Assembly (NCBI RefSeq): GCF_023065955.2
Contig: NW_026622874.1
Span: 26,469,772-26,533,771 of the forward strand
Reading direction: 5' to 3'
DNA: 64,000 nt
DNA from: Ursus arctos
Taxonomy: Eukaryota > Chordata > Mammalia > Carnivora > Ursidae
The notes below the pieces were generated by a model. The model was not told the DNA's origin and made no database searches. It was given only the letters and a program-made list of their open reading frames with translations. The position numbers and the translations under genes are program-made. Within the stretch, counting starts at the first letter, position 1, and every line of letters starts with the position of its first letter. Shown here in pieces: positions 13,101 through 25,100 of this stretch.

Positions 13101-16100
13101 TTATAATTAATTCTTTTCTTTTAAAGAGTTTAAGATTCACAGCAAAATTGAGGGGAAGGTAGATAGATTTTCTCTATGGTCCCTGCCCCACACATACATA
13201 ACCACCTCCACTATCAACATCCCCCACCAGAGTGGTCTATTTGTTGAAAAGTGGTGTCATTGATGGATCTACATTTACACATTATAATCACCCAAAGACC
13301 CCAACTTACAATTCACTCTTGGTGTTGCACATTCTGTGGGTTTAGACAAATGTATAATGACATGTATCCATCATTATGGCATCATGCAGTTATTTTCATG
13401 CCCTATAAAATCCTCTGTGCTCCATCCTCTTCATCTTTCCCCTACCACCACCACCACCACCACCACCACCACCACCACCACCACCAAATCCTTGACCACC
13501 ACTATTGTCTCAATAGTTTTGCCTTTTCCGGAATGTCATATAGGTTCCTTCATGTCTTTTCATGGCTTGATAGCTCATTTCTTTTTAGCACTGAATAATT
13601 CTTCATTCTCTGGATGTTCCAGTTTATTTATCCATTCACCTACTGAAAGATGTGTTGGTTGCTTCCAAGTTTCGGCAATTATGAATAAAGCTGCTATAAA
13701 CATGTGTGCAGGTTTTTGTGTAAATATTAAGTTTTCAACTCCTTTGGGTAAATATCAAGGAGTGTAATTGCTGGATCAACATAGTAAGAATGTGTTTAGT
13801 TTTGTAAGAAACCAGCCAACTGTCTTCAAAGTGTTTGTACCACTTTACATCCCCATAACAATAAATGAGTTCCTCTTACTCCACATTCTTGTTAGCATTA
13901 GGTGCTGCCAGTTTTCTGCATTTTAGCTATTCTAATAGGTATGTAGTGGTATCTTGTTTTAAACTGCATTTCCCTGATGACATATAATGTAGAGCATCTT
14001 TTCACATATTTGCTATCTGTGTATCTGTTGCTGAGGTGTCTGTTAAGGCTTTGGCTCATTTTCCAATCAGGTTGTTTTCTTATTGTTGAGTTCTAAGAGT
14101 TCTTTGTATATTTTGGATAACTGTCCTTTATTAGATGTATCATTTGCAAGTATTTGCTCTCAGTCTGTGGCTTGTCTTATTCTCTTGTCATTGTCTTTTG
14201 CAGAGCAGAAGTTTGTAACTTCAGTGGAAGTTCAGCTTACCAATTCTTTCATGGGTTGTGTTTTTGGTTTATATCTCAAGAGGCATCACCACATCCAAAG
14301 TCCTCTAGGTTTTCTCCTGGTATCTTCCAGGACTTTTCTCGTTTAAAAATTTGTATTTAGGTCTGTGATACATTTTGAGTTAATTTTTGCAAAGGGTTTA
14401 AGGTCTGTGTCTACATTCTTTTTTTTTACATGTAGATCCAGTCGTTCCAGTACCATTTAAGACTCTCTTTGCCTCTATTGTCTTGCCCTTGTTCCTCTGT
14501 CAAAGATCAGTTGACTACACATGGGTCTATTTATGGGTTCTCTATTCTATTCTATTGATCTGTCTATTCTTTTACCAAGAATTACTGGAAGTTGAGCCCT
14601 CCTACTTTGTTCTTCCATACTGTATTGGCTATTCTGTGTCTTTTGACTCTCTATATAATTATTTTTTCAATATCTACAAGAGAAGTTGTTGGGGTTTTCA
14701 TTGGGAATACACTGAATCTATAGATTAAGTTGAAAAGAACTGACATCTTGACAACACTGGGTCTTCCTATCCATAAATGTGGAATATCTCTCCATTTTTT
14801 AAAAGTAAATTCTTTGATTTTATTCATCAGTTTTGTAGTTTTTCTCATATAGACCTTGCACATAACTTCTTAGATTTATACCTAAGTATTTCATTTCGGG
14901 AGGGGATGCTATTGTAAATTGTACTGTTTTTAATTTCAAATTTCTCTTGTTCATTGCTGGTATGTAGAAGAGTGATTAGCTTTGGTATATTAAACTTGCA
15001 TCCTGTAACATTGCTGTAATTCTTATTAGTTCCTATTTTTTTGTACATTCTTTTAGATTTTCTACATTGATGATGCTACCAGTTAACAAAGACAGTTTTC
15101 TTTCCTTCTTCCCAACCCGTATACCTTTCATCTCCTTTTGTCTTACTGCATTAGCTAGAATTTCCAGCACAATGTTGACAAGGAATGGTGAGCTGGGCCA
15201 ACCTAAATATGCATTTAGGTTCCTTCATGTCTTTTCATGGCTTGATAGCTTATTTCTTTTTAGCACTGACACTAATACAAAAGCTTCCAGTTTCTCACCA
15301 TTATGATGTTAGCTGTAAGACTTTTTGTAGTGCTATAAAGTTGAGAAAGATCCCCTCTATTACTAGTTTACTGAGAGTTTTTATCATGAATCAGTGTTGG
15401 ATTCTGTCATATACTTTTTCTGCATCTTATCAATATGATCATGTAATTTTTCTTTTTTAGTTTGTTGATGTGATAGATTTTCAAATGTGAACCAGCCTTG
15501 CATACCTGGGACAAATCCTACTTAGTTGTCTTTTTTTTTTTTTTTTTAAGACTTAAACAAAATTTTTAAGTAATCTCTACACCCAATGTGAAGCTCGAAT
15601 TCACAACCCCCAGATCAAGAATTGCATGCTCTACCGACTGAGCCAGCCAGGTGTCCCTAATTCCTTTTGTAGTTTGGAGTCATCTTGCTAATATTTTGTG
15701 GAAGACTGTTGCATCTGTGTTCATGAGATATTGATCTGTAGTTGTTTTCTTGTTGTTTGTCTGGTTTTGGAATTAGGGGAATGCTGGCCTCACAGAATGA
15801 GTTGGGAAGTATTTCCTCTGCTTCTATCTATAGTAATTTGTGTCATTTTTTCTTAGTTTATCTCTTTCCTTCTTTCTTTTTTCCTTGGTTAGCCTGGCTA
15901 ACCTTTTAAAAAGGCTTTGCCTTTTAAAAATAATTTTGCAAGGTACAGAATTCTAGTTTGGTCATTTTTTTCTCTCAACACTTAAAATCATTCATTTCAC
16001 TCTCTTCTTGCTTGTATGGTTTCTGAAAAAAAGTTGGATGTAGCTCTTATCTTTGCTCCTTTACAGGTCAGGTGTTTTGTTCCTCTAGCTTCTTGCAGGT

Positions 16101-19100
16101 TTTATCTTTGATTTTCTGTAGTTTGAAAATGATGAACACGCAGGTGTTTTTTTTTTTTTTTTTTTTTTTTTTTTGCATTTATTCTGCTTGGTGTTCTCTG
16201 AGCTTCCTGAATCTGTGATTTGGTGTCTGACATTAACTTGGGGAAAATTCTTAATCATTATTGCTTCAAGTATTTCTTCTGTTCCTTTTTTCTTCTTTTG
16301 GCACTCCCATTATGTGTGTTACACATTTTATAGCTGTACAGTCCTTGGGTGTTGTTTTTTCAGTCCTTGTTACTTTGGCTTTTGGTTGAGAATTCTAGTT
16401 TTTAAAATTAAGATATAAGTGACACATAACATTGTGTCAGTTTGTACAACATGTTGACTTGATACATTTATATACTGCATTAGCACTACTGCAGCATTAG
16501 TTAACACCTCTGCCACACCACGTTATCATTTATTTGAGTATTCTATCAATATGCTCTCTAGCACAGAAATTGTTTTCCTCAGCCATAACCAATCTAGTAT
16601 GCCCATCAAAGGCATTCTTCATTTCCATTAGTGTTTTGTTTTTTTGCATCTCTAGCATTTCCTTCTGATTCTTAGGATTTCTATTTCTGTTTACATTGTC
16701 CATCTGTGTGTACTTGCTGTCTACTTTTCCCATTAGACTCTCTGGCATATTAACCATAGTTGTTTTAAATTTCTGGTCTTGTAACTCCAACATTCTTGCC
16801 ATATCTGGTTCTGATGTTGGCTGTCTCTTCAAATTGTTTTCTGCCTTTTGGTATGTCTTTTTCCTTTTTGAGAGAGAGAACAAATGCATGCACACACACG
16901 TGTGAGGGGAAGATGAAGAGGGAGAGAATCTTAAGCAGGCTTCATGCCCAGTGCGGAGCCTGACACAGGGCTCTATCTCACGACCCTGAGATGATGACCT
17001 GAGCCGAAATCAGGCACCCCACCTTTAGGTATGTCTAGATACCAAATCTTAATCTCAAGATTTTGTCCTGATGGCTGAACATGAGGTACTGGGTAAAAGG
17101 AACTGGGTAAAAGGAACACAGGCCTTTAGTACACAGGCCTTTAGTAATGTGGTGATGAGGTCTGTGGGGAGGGAAAGGGCTCCATAGTCCTGTATGTCTT
17201 AGTCTTTCAGTGAGTTTATGCCTCTGAACTGTGAACTTCACAAGTGGTTCTCAATGTTTTTCTTTCATCCAGGTTGTCCAGAGTGGCCTGGAGTAGGGTA
17301 TTTTCCTTCCCCTAGATCAGCTGGGCTCTGATGATACTCTAGTAGGTCAGGCTCCGGTTAACTAGATTGCCCTGAAGGCAGCCATGTTAAGAACAGAGTG
17401 CTCTGACATATTGCAAAATGATTCCTTTCCCCCTCTAAATGCCAAAGATGGGGGGATTCTTCTCTGTTACTTACTATGGGGATTTGGTTGAGCTCCTGGA
17501 AGTACATCTCACGGTACAGTGGGGGCTCTGCAATGACTAGGTCCCCTTGGCATTTTTCACTCTCAGACTTCTCCACATGGAGCCTCCTTCAATTCATCAG
17601 TAACAGCTCAGAACTGGTTCCTGCAGAGGTCTCCACTTTTGAGTCTTTGCTCTTGTTCCGGAAGCCATGATATCCTGTATTTGTCTCTCCACTCTGGGAG
17701 GCAGGGGTTTGCCCTGTGTTTTCTTCTTTCTCACAGATCCAAAAAGAGCTTTTGATTTTTCAGTTGTGTTTACTTGTTGTTAGGATGGTGTGGTGACTTC
17801 CAAGCTTCTTACATGTGGAATGGAAGGGAAACCAGAAATCTCTCTCAGTGATTTTTTTGAATAAATTAATGATGAAGAAAAGACAGAGGGCCGAACCCTT
17901 CTGAGGTTCCAACAACCTCTAAGTGTAACTCATTTACAATAGCAGCCTTGGTTCCATTTATATTAGGGCATTATGTTTCACATAATTTAAAAATTATTTG
18001 GTATAGTAAAACTTAAGGCTGAATTGATTTTAGAATCTGTGTATTTCTTCATTGAGCTACCAGTAAAAAAAATGAATAGTGCAGTTATCCTTCCCTTTTT
18101 GATCCTAATTTATTTCCGTGTACTTTTTAAACTCCAGGTAAATTTGTTCAGAGCCAATTCACCTAATAATTAATTAACCCCTCATATACAGGTTGCCTAA
18201 AATTCAATTTCCTTTATTTTGTTTATGTATGTATTGTCTAATTAGCCTGGGGAATTTAAGAATTTTTTTTTTTAACCAACTTATATAAGTGAGCTCCCCA
18301 TTTATTTTTTGTATCATTTATTTGAAGTATTCAATATATCTTGGATTTTATCTATTTTTGAACACTTTTAAAACTTTGATTCTAGTCTTTAAAGGCCCTT
18401 TCTTGGGGTGCCTGGGTGGCACAGCGGTTAAGCGTCTGCCTTCAGCTCAGGGCGTGATCCCGGCGTTATGGGATCAAGCCCCACATCAGGCTCCTTCACT
18501 ATGAGCCTGCTTCTTCCTCTCCCACTCCCCCTGCTTGTGTTCCCTCTCTCGCTGGCTGTCTCTATCTCTGTTGAATAAATAAATAAAATCTTTAAAAAAA
18601 AATAAATAAAGGCCCTTTCTTTAGAATTTTATGTTTCTAGCAATATTTATCAATAGTATTCAAGACATGAACAGTAACTTATTAAACAAGATTGTCTTGA
18701 TAATACCACTAATATCATTGTGCCTTAGGCACAATCCAGTATGTTATGAATTAGATGTTCTAAATAATAATAAATCCTATCGGTTTCTTTGATTTGATAA
18801 TAACCATCATTGTATCAGTCTACCCATTGTCTTGCCTATATTTACAATTTTTTTAAACACAGTTTTCATTTTACTAAATGAAGATCAAGAATTCCAAGTC
18901 TACTATTAGAATGTCATCCTAAAAGTTATTTAACATATCTCGGAGTCACAGCTAATCAGAGACTGTTGTCTTTAATGCAAAAGAGTTTAATTTCTCATAT
19001 TGCACAGACTCTGAAGATAAACAGTCATGTCTATTACAAGACATTTACAAGTACCTGCAAATCTCTTTACCCATTCTGCTTGCTACTCATCCTTCAAAAT

Positions 19101-22100
19101 TCAGGTCAAATGCCATTTCCTCCATGAAACCTCCCAACCTCTCCTGCAGAGTAGGGCACTTCTCCTCCAGGCTATCACATACACATACCACTATTTTAAC
19201 ACTTACAACATTCCAATAATTTTTCAACTTGTTTTTCTTTTCCATTAGATCATGCACTATAGAGCTAGAGAAAAAAATGTCATGGCTCTTTATAGGTTCT
19301 AGCATTTAGGCCACTCACTAATATATACATAGAAGGTTGTTAAAAATAAATGTACGTTTGGGGCACCTGGGTGGCTCAGTTGTTAAGCGTCTGCCTTCGG
19401 CTCAGGTCATGATCCCAGCGTTCTGGGATCGAGCCCCGCATCGGGCTCCCTGCTCAGCAAGAAGCCTGCTTCTCCCTCTCCCACTCCCCCTGCTTGTATT
19501 CCCTCTCTCTGTCAAATAAATAAATAAAATCTTTAAATAAATAAATAAATAAATGTTTGTTTAATAAATGAACAGATTTTTATATCACAGAATAAAAACT
19601 TTTAAGTTTAGGACTTCGTTAATACTTCTCACACCATGACAACATTACTTAACAACTCAAGGAGATAGTGTGAAATTAGTGCTTAATAATTAGGCTTCAT
19701 ACAAGGTTTTCTGTTTTCAACTTTCTAACCTAAGCTTCAAAGAATGTATATTTAAATACAATCTGATGATGAATCAGCAGCATCTAGGACTATATGAAAG
19801 TTTTAATTTCATTTCCCTCTTTTGTATTATCTTCCTTTATTTTAAACTCCTTGGCTTCTGCATGTAAAAGGTTAAAACACTTTTTTTTTAAAGGTATTAT
19901 TCTTCCCTATGCTCATGAAGAATCTTTGAGAAATTAAACTCTTATTTGGAGCAGTAATACCCTTAATTAAAAAAAAAAGTTAAAATATTACAAAGCTGTG
20001 GCAAAGAAAAAAGAATAGGCTGGGTCAGAATACACCCGCCCACAGCTGGGGACATCTTGGCTGAGGGGGGGTAGAGCTTGGGCCTGGGGCTGGCAGCTTC
20101 ACCACCCAGAGTCCCTAGGACTCACCATTCCCCCCCAACTGGTGTCACCCAAATGCACTGTGAGAACACGGCACAGGTCTTAGTCCAGACATTCTGGCCA
20201 CTGACCTCAACTACTACATGGTCCACAAAGGGATGCCATTCCACCACGACCATAAGACCTCCAAGAAAGCCGTGTTCATGGCCACGACTAAGGGGGTTGC
20301 CCTCAACCAGTTACCTCTGAAGGAGCTACAGACCATCAGGCCCCTGTCCTTGGGCGACATGTGCTGCCTGTGGTACTACAGACACAGCGTGGAGCAGTAA
20401 GCTGCCTTGAGTGGCATGGCGGGCTCCAGTGTTGACTGGCAGATCGGCCAGGTGTGAGCACTGCTGCGGGCCCAGCAGGCCTAGAGCCCTCCCCACCCTG
20501 ATTCCAAATAAAGTGGGCCCAAGAGGAAAAAAACAATGATAAAAGCTGTGGCACTTAGTAGACAAACGGCAATAATTAAAGGAGCTGTTAAGGAGGTACT
20601 ACTTTTCCAATAATCTCAACCAATTAGGAAAAGGTACTTTCATCAGTCCTACGAACTTGTTTGTTGTAAGAATAGATCACTTACAACCATCTCTTCAGGT
20701 GGAAATCAACCACTAGTTGTATCACTTTCTTTTGCTTGGCTACAGTTTTTAAGGAAAATACAGGTATATTTGTATCATAGAGTTTTTATTTCTAGAGACT
20801 TATTGAATGCGTTGCTGTGAGAAGTGAAAGATATTCAAGTAAATAAAATGTTGCTTATTTTGTGCTTTGTCTGGGGACAAAGACAGGAAGATTTCATAAA
20901 TGAGACTCTGGTGCTTCTCAAAGAGAAGACTAGATAGAATACCGGAGTCGTTGTGTCTCCTGTCTTCTTGTGCTGTCCATACAGGCTAATATGGACTGTT
21001 ACAATGAATCTATGTCCAAGCAAGTATGTAACTCTCTGAATTTACTCTTAGAACAAACAAAAGTCACTTTGGGTAATTTGCGGGTTTTTATTCCTGACAC
21101 TGGTATAAACCAGGGAGTGGTAAACTTTTTCCATAAAGGGCCAAATAGTAAATATTTGAGACTTTGCCAGACCACATGAGGTCTCTTTTCTTAGCTCATA
21201 GGCTGTACAAAAACAGGATTGCAGGTCAGATTTTACTCAGAGGCCGACTCCCCGCTTTAAGAGCGGTACCTTTAAGATTATTCAATGCCAATCACGCTTT
21301 TGAGAAAAGAGCCAGAATGGGGCAGCAGGAAGGAGAGTGTAAAAAACAGTTTGGGGATATCAATAATATTCAAGCTCCATGAATAGCTACTTTTAATACT
21401 CTAAGAGGTTCTAACATTACTATAAAAAAGGATCAGAGGATGCATTCATTAATCCTGCAGAAATTTTTCTTTAAGCTGGAAAGCAGTCCTTAAAAAGTTA
21501 TTTCTTATTATAAAGTACTTATAAAAATAATTTCTAAATCTACAATAGAAAGTAAAAGTGCTGTATCGGAAACCAGGGATGTACTGTATGGTGACTAACA
21601 TAATATAATAAAAATCATTTAAAAAAAAAAAGAGAAAGTAAAAGTGCTGGATCACTTCAGCTCCAACTTCTCTTCCAATTAAGAGACTATAACTTAAAAA
21701 AAAAATTTTTTTTAAGTTTTTAAATAGAGCACTTGAGAAATTCTGGTGGGTATGAGCACACATGATGAGTTTCATACTGTAAGGAACATTTTCAGTACCC
21801 AGACACTAAATCCTGAAGTCTCTAAGAAATCAGCTTAACTTAAGTGAAAGACGAATTTCAAAGAAGTTGCAACTATTTAAAAAAAAAAAAAAAAAAGGAA
21901 GCTTCCTTCCTTTCGACTCATCTCTAAATTTAGAAAAATACTGTAACTTAAAACTAAGTCCAACCACAATCAATGTAGGTTCACTCTTGGTATCTCATGT
22001 CCTACACCTAGGCAAACACTGGAAAGCATTTAAACCAGTTCAACAAACACGGCAAAGGACACTGAACTTACTATGAAAAACATCACGAATTTACTTTCTA

Positions 22101-25100
22101 AATAAAGAAAAAATGAGAACGCGTTGATATCCCCTTTTCTCTCAGGAGTGTGAATTTAACGCCTAATAAAAATTAAAATGTATTTGTTACTACATGTTCA
22201 TATATGAATTTAAATAATATGACAAAAGACATAATTTCAGATAGAATAAAAACCAGGGCAATGAAGAAAGATCATGGCCACAGGAACAGTGTCCTGCAAG
22301 CTGAGACAATGAGCAAACTAAGAGTCTCAAGCCTGTGACTAAATGTGTATATTCCTGTATTCTGATAATCAAAACCCTCAGAAAACCCTATAAGAATTAG
22401 AGATAAACAAACCTAATTCACTCATTTTAGTATTTCCATTTGTTTTGTATGCCGAATCTGCAAGAGAGATAGCAAGAAAACGATTAGAGCTTAAAAGGAA
22501 ATGCATCATATGGTTCTTTACCACAGGTTCATCATCAAAACCTTAACAGATCTTTATCATTATAATACTTAAAATAACAGTTATCCATCCATCAAAAACG
22601 AAAAAAAAATCCTAATTCTTTCCTAAAGCAAAGGACTGAGGAGTAGAAACCTAATGTGAAGATAAATAAGGTTCTTTTTTAGTTCCCATGATAAAGCACC
22701 CTTATGGGCTAACAAACTCTGAAAATGAAGCAGAAGTAGACTGCTTGGAATGACTTTACTAGTTTTCTTTCATAGTCATGAAATCAACTTAAGGGCAATG
22801 CTTTTTAGAGGTTTTAGTCAAAAAGAAATATAAACGAGGCAGAAAAATTTTATAGCCCTGAGCTATAAAGCCTCAGTCTTGATTTTTTTAGTAGCATTAT
22901 GCTCGAAAGAATAAAAAGTCCCTGATCCTAGTTTAAAATCATCATGCTAACAAAAAGAATTACAGCAACATATAAGAACAACCTCTTAAAAAGAATGAGG
23001 AAGCCCTTTATAGATGTAAATGGAAAAATGTGTTACTATGTTAAGTAAAAAAAAAAAAACAAAACAGACAATAGGAAGGTGCAGAAAAGTGTGTTTATTG
23101 GGCTAATATTTGTGTTAAGAAGGGAGGAAAATATAATTTATACATGAATTTATACATGAATTTCCTTGTACCTCTAAAAAAATACCTAAGAAACTGAAAA
23201 CATTAGTTGTCTCTGATGAGGAGACTGAGTGGGTGAAGGACAGAGAGGGTAGGGAGACTTTTCATCGCATATTTATAATAACTTTTAAATTTTGAACCAT
23301 ATGAATACATGTACTAACCTATTTAAAAATAAATTTATTTATAAAACAGTTAAACCAACAGACAAAACAATCTCTTACCAGATCTTGAACTTCTTAGAGG
23401 GGGTCTACATAGGCTGATTATAGGATCTTCACTCACCACTAATACAGACAGAGAAAACATTTAAAAAAATATGTCAAGCATACTAAATTTATTATACAAT
23501 CATCTATTTATTCCACAAGGGTTTTTCTGAGCCTTTCATTAAGTATGAGTATATAATAGTGAACTATAGACAAGTTTCCTGCCATAAAAAATTTATGAAC
23601 ATGATGGAAAAATATGCAGTTTTTCTCAACAGACCATATTTATTATAAAAAGAAAAGAATACCAAAATAAAATACCAAATAAAATTCTTCTAATATTCCC
23701 AATTAAGAACCAAAATTTGCACTGTAGCACCCACGCAATTATTTATTCCATTTGGGGCTTACCCTCATTACGGATTATTCCCAGCATATTTTAATTTTTG
23801 GGTTAACTTCCTGAGAGTTAATATAGTCCCTCCAATTATTTAACCTTGTGTGTACTCAGGAAATGCAAACTCTAATTTTAAATAAAATGTTAACATTAGC
23901 CAGGGTTTGCTCAGACTGTCTATGGTTCAATGGCATAGGGTTAATGGAGAAGCCAATCCCATTACATAAAATGTTAACCTAGAAAAACCAAGGTATGTTT
24001 TCTCAAAGAGCCCCAAACGGCGTAATCTAAAGTCCAATATATATCTAAATTTCGATTATACTATCTTTGTTTCATTTGCCTCTATAAAAAACATTGTTTG
24101 GCTCTGTATGATAACTGTGAAAACCATTTTGAACTGGCTATCACTGGTCCCCTCCATTATACTGATTGCCTACGTTTGTTTTTACAAAACTGACCTAACC
24201 CAATTTCCCCTTTAAAGTATCTAGAAGAGAAACTTTGAAGGGTCAGTCACCCGTTTGTTCAAAAAATACTTAGCATGTTTCTGTGCATCTTAAAGACAGA
24301 GAGATGTAGAAAAGTGATTAAACTGATTTTATGTAGCTGAAAAAAAGCAGAACTAAGATCAATAAGAGAAAGTTACAGCAAAGCAGATTTTAGTTCATTA
24401 CTTAAACAAATAAATTATTGTTGCTGTCTCCAAAATAGAACAGATAGTGAGGGAATGATTTCCATGTCAGTGAAAATGATCAGGCACTATATGAATGGAT
24501 GTTGACAAAGGGATATCTGCACTGATAGAAATTTTGAGAAGATGACTCCCCTAAATCTTCCAGCTCTAAGATTTATGAAATATCTACCTTAGTTGCTAGC
24601 ACTTCATACATCAGGTATTTAGAACTTAAAGAAATAACTTTAAAAATAAATCTTGTACATGTTCATAATCCCATCATTACAACTTTCCTCTTTTCCTCTT
24701 CTGCATTCCCTCCCTTTTCAGGTTTTGTTAAAACCTAAAGCTCAACTTAATCTACAGGTGTCATTACTATTTTAGTTCCATCTTTTAAGTGTATGCTCTA
24801 TGACGTACATAGCCTTATATAAGATACTTGAAGGAGACAGAGTACCGAAGAGAGGTATCAGAGAATGAAATAGCAAGTACCCTTCTTTTGTAACGATCTT
24901 CGTCCCTTGCTTGCTTTTGCTCACCACTGCACCCCCAGCATCTAGCATGGGGACTGGCATAAAGTAGGCGCTGAATAAATATCTGGAGAATGAATGAATG
25001 CTCGGCAACCAAAGAATCAAATGTTTGTGACAAAATAGTAGGCATTAAAAAATAATTATCTATGAATATTTAGCTAGAAACCACAACTGTTACAACAAAA

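Larger units (their letters stand above)
13085..15850 (-). mobile_element. L1 ORF2 and 3' region, old, minus strand
   Basis: Reverse-strand L1M sequence: tttattatccattcacctactgaaagatgtg-type 3' ORF2 text at 13.6 kb, and ORF2 text through 14.0-15.5 kb (ttctattgatctgtctattcttttacca, gtgatagattttcaaatgtgaaccagccttgcatacctggg). It is broken by a SINE at 15529-15657 and resumes to about 15.85 kb. A (CCA)n tract sits at 13443-13489. Confidence 0.8.
11391..22412 (-). other. TOR1AIP1: TOR1AIP1 large intron
   Basis: About 11 kb holding SINEs, a MIR, the minus-strand L1 (13.1-16.9 kb), an L2 piece, the ASL retropseudogene, a MER58-like relic and the tiny L1 insertion. 17.15-18.39 and 21.65-22.4 kb show nothing recognisable. 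Confidence 0.8.

Noticed and set aside
13251..13767. ORFs with His-rich or Thr-rich runs
   Set aside because: They translate a (CCA)n microsatellite and reverse-strand L1 sequence.
16530..16895. 121-codon minus-strand ORF
   Set aside because: It is an L1 ORF1 fragment, not a host gene; reported as part of an L1.
20326..20565. Minus-strand ORFs of 72-79 codons
   Set aside because: Antisense shadow of the ASL retropseudogene.
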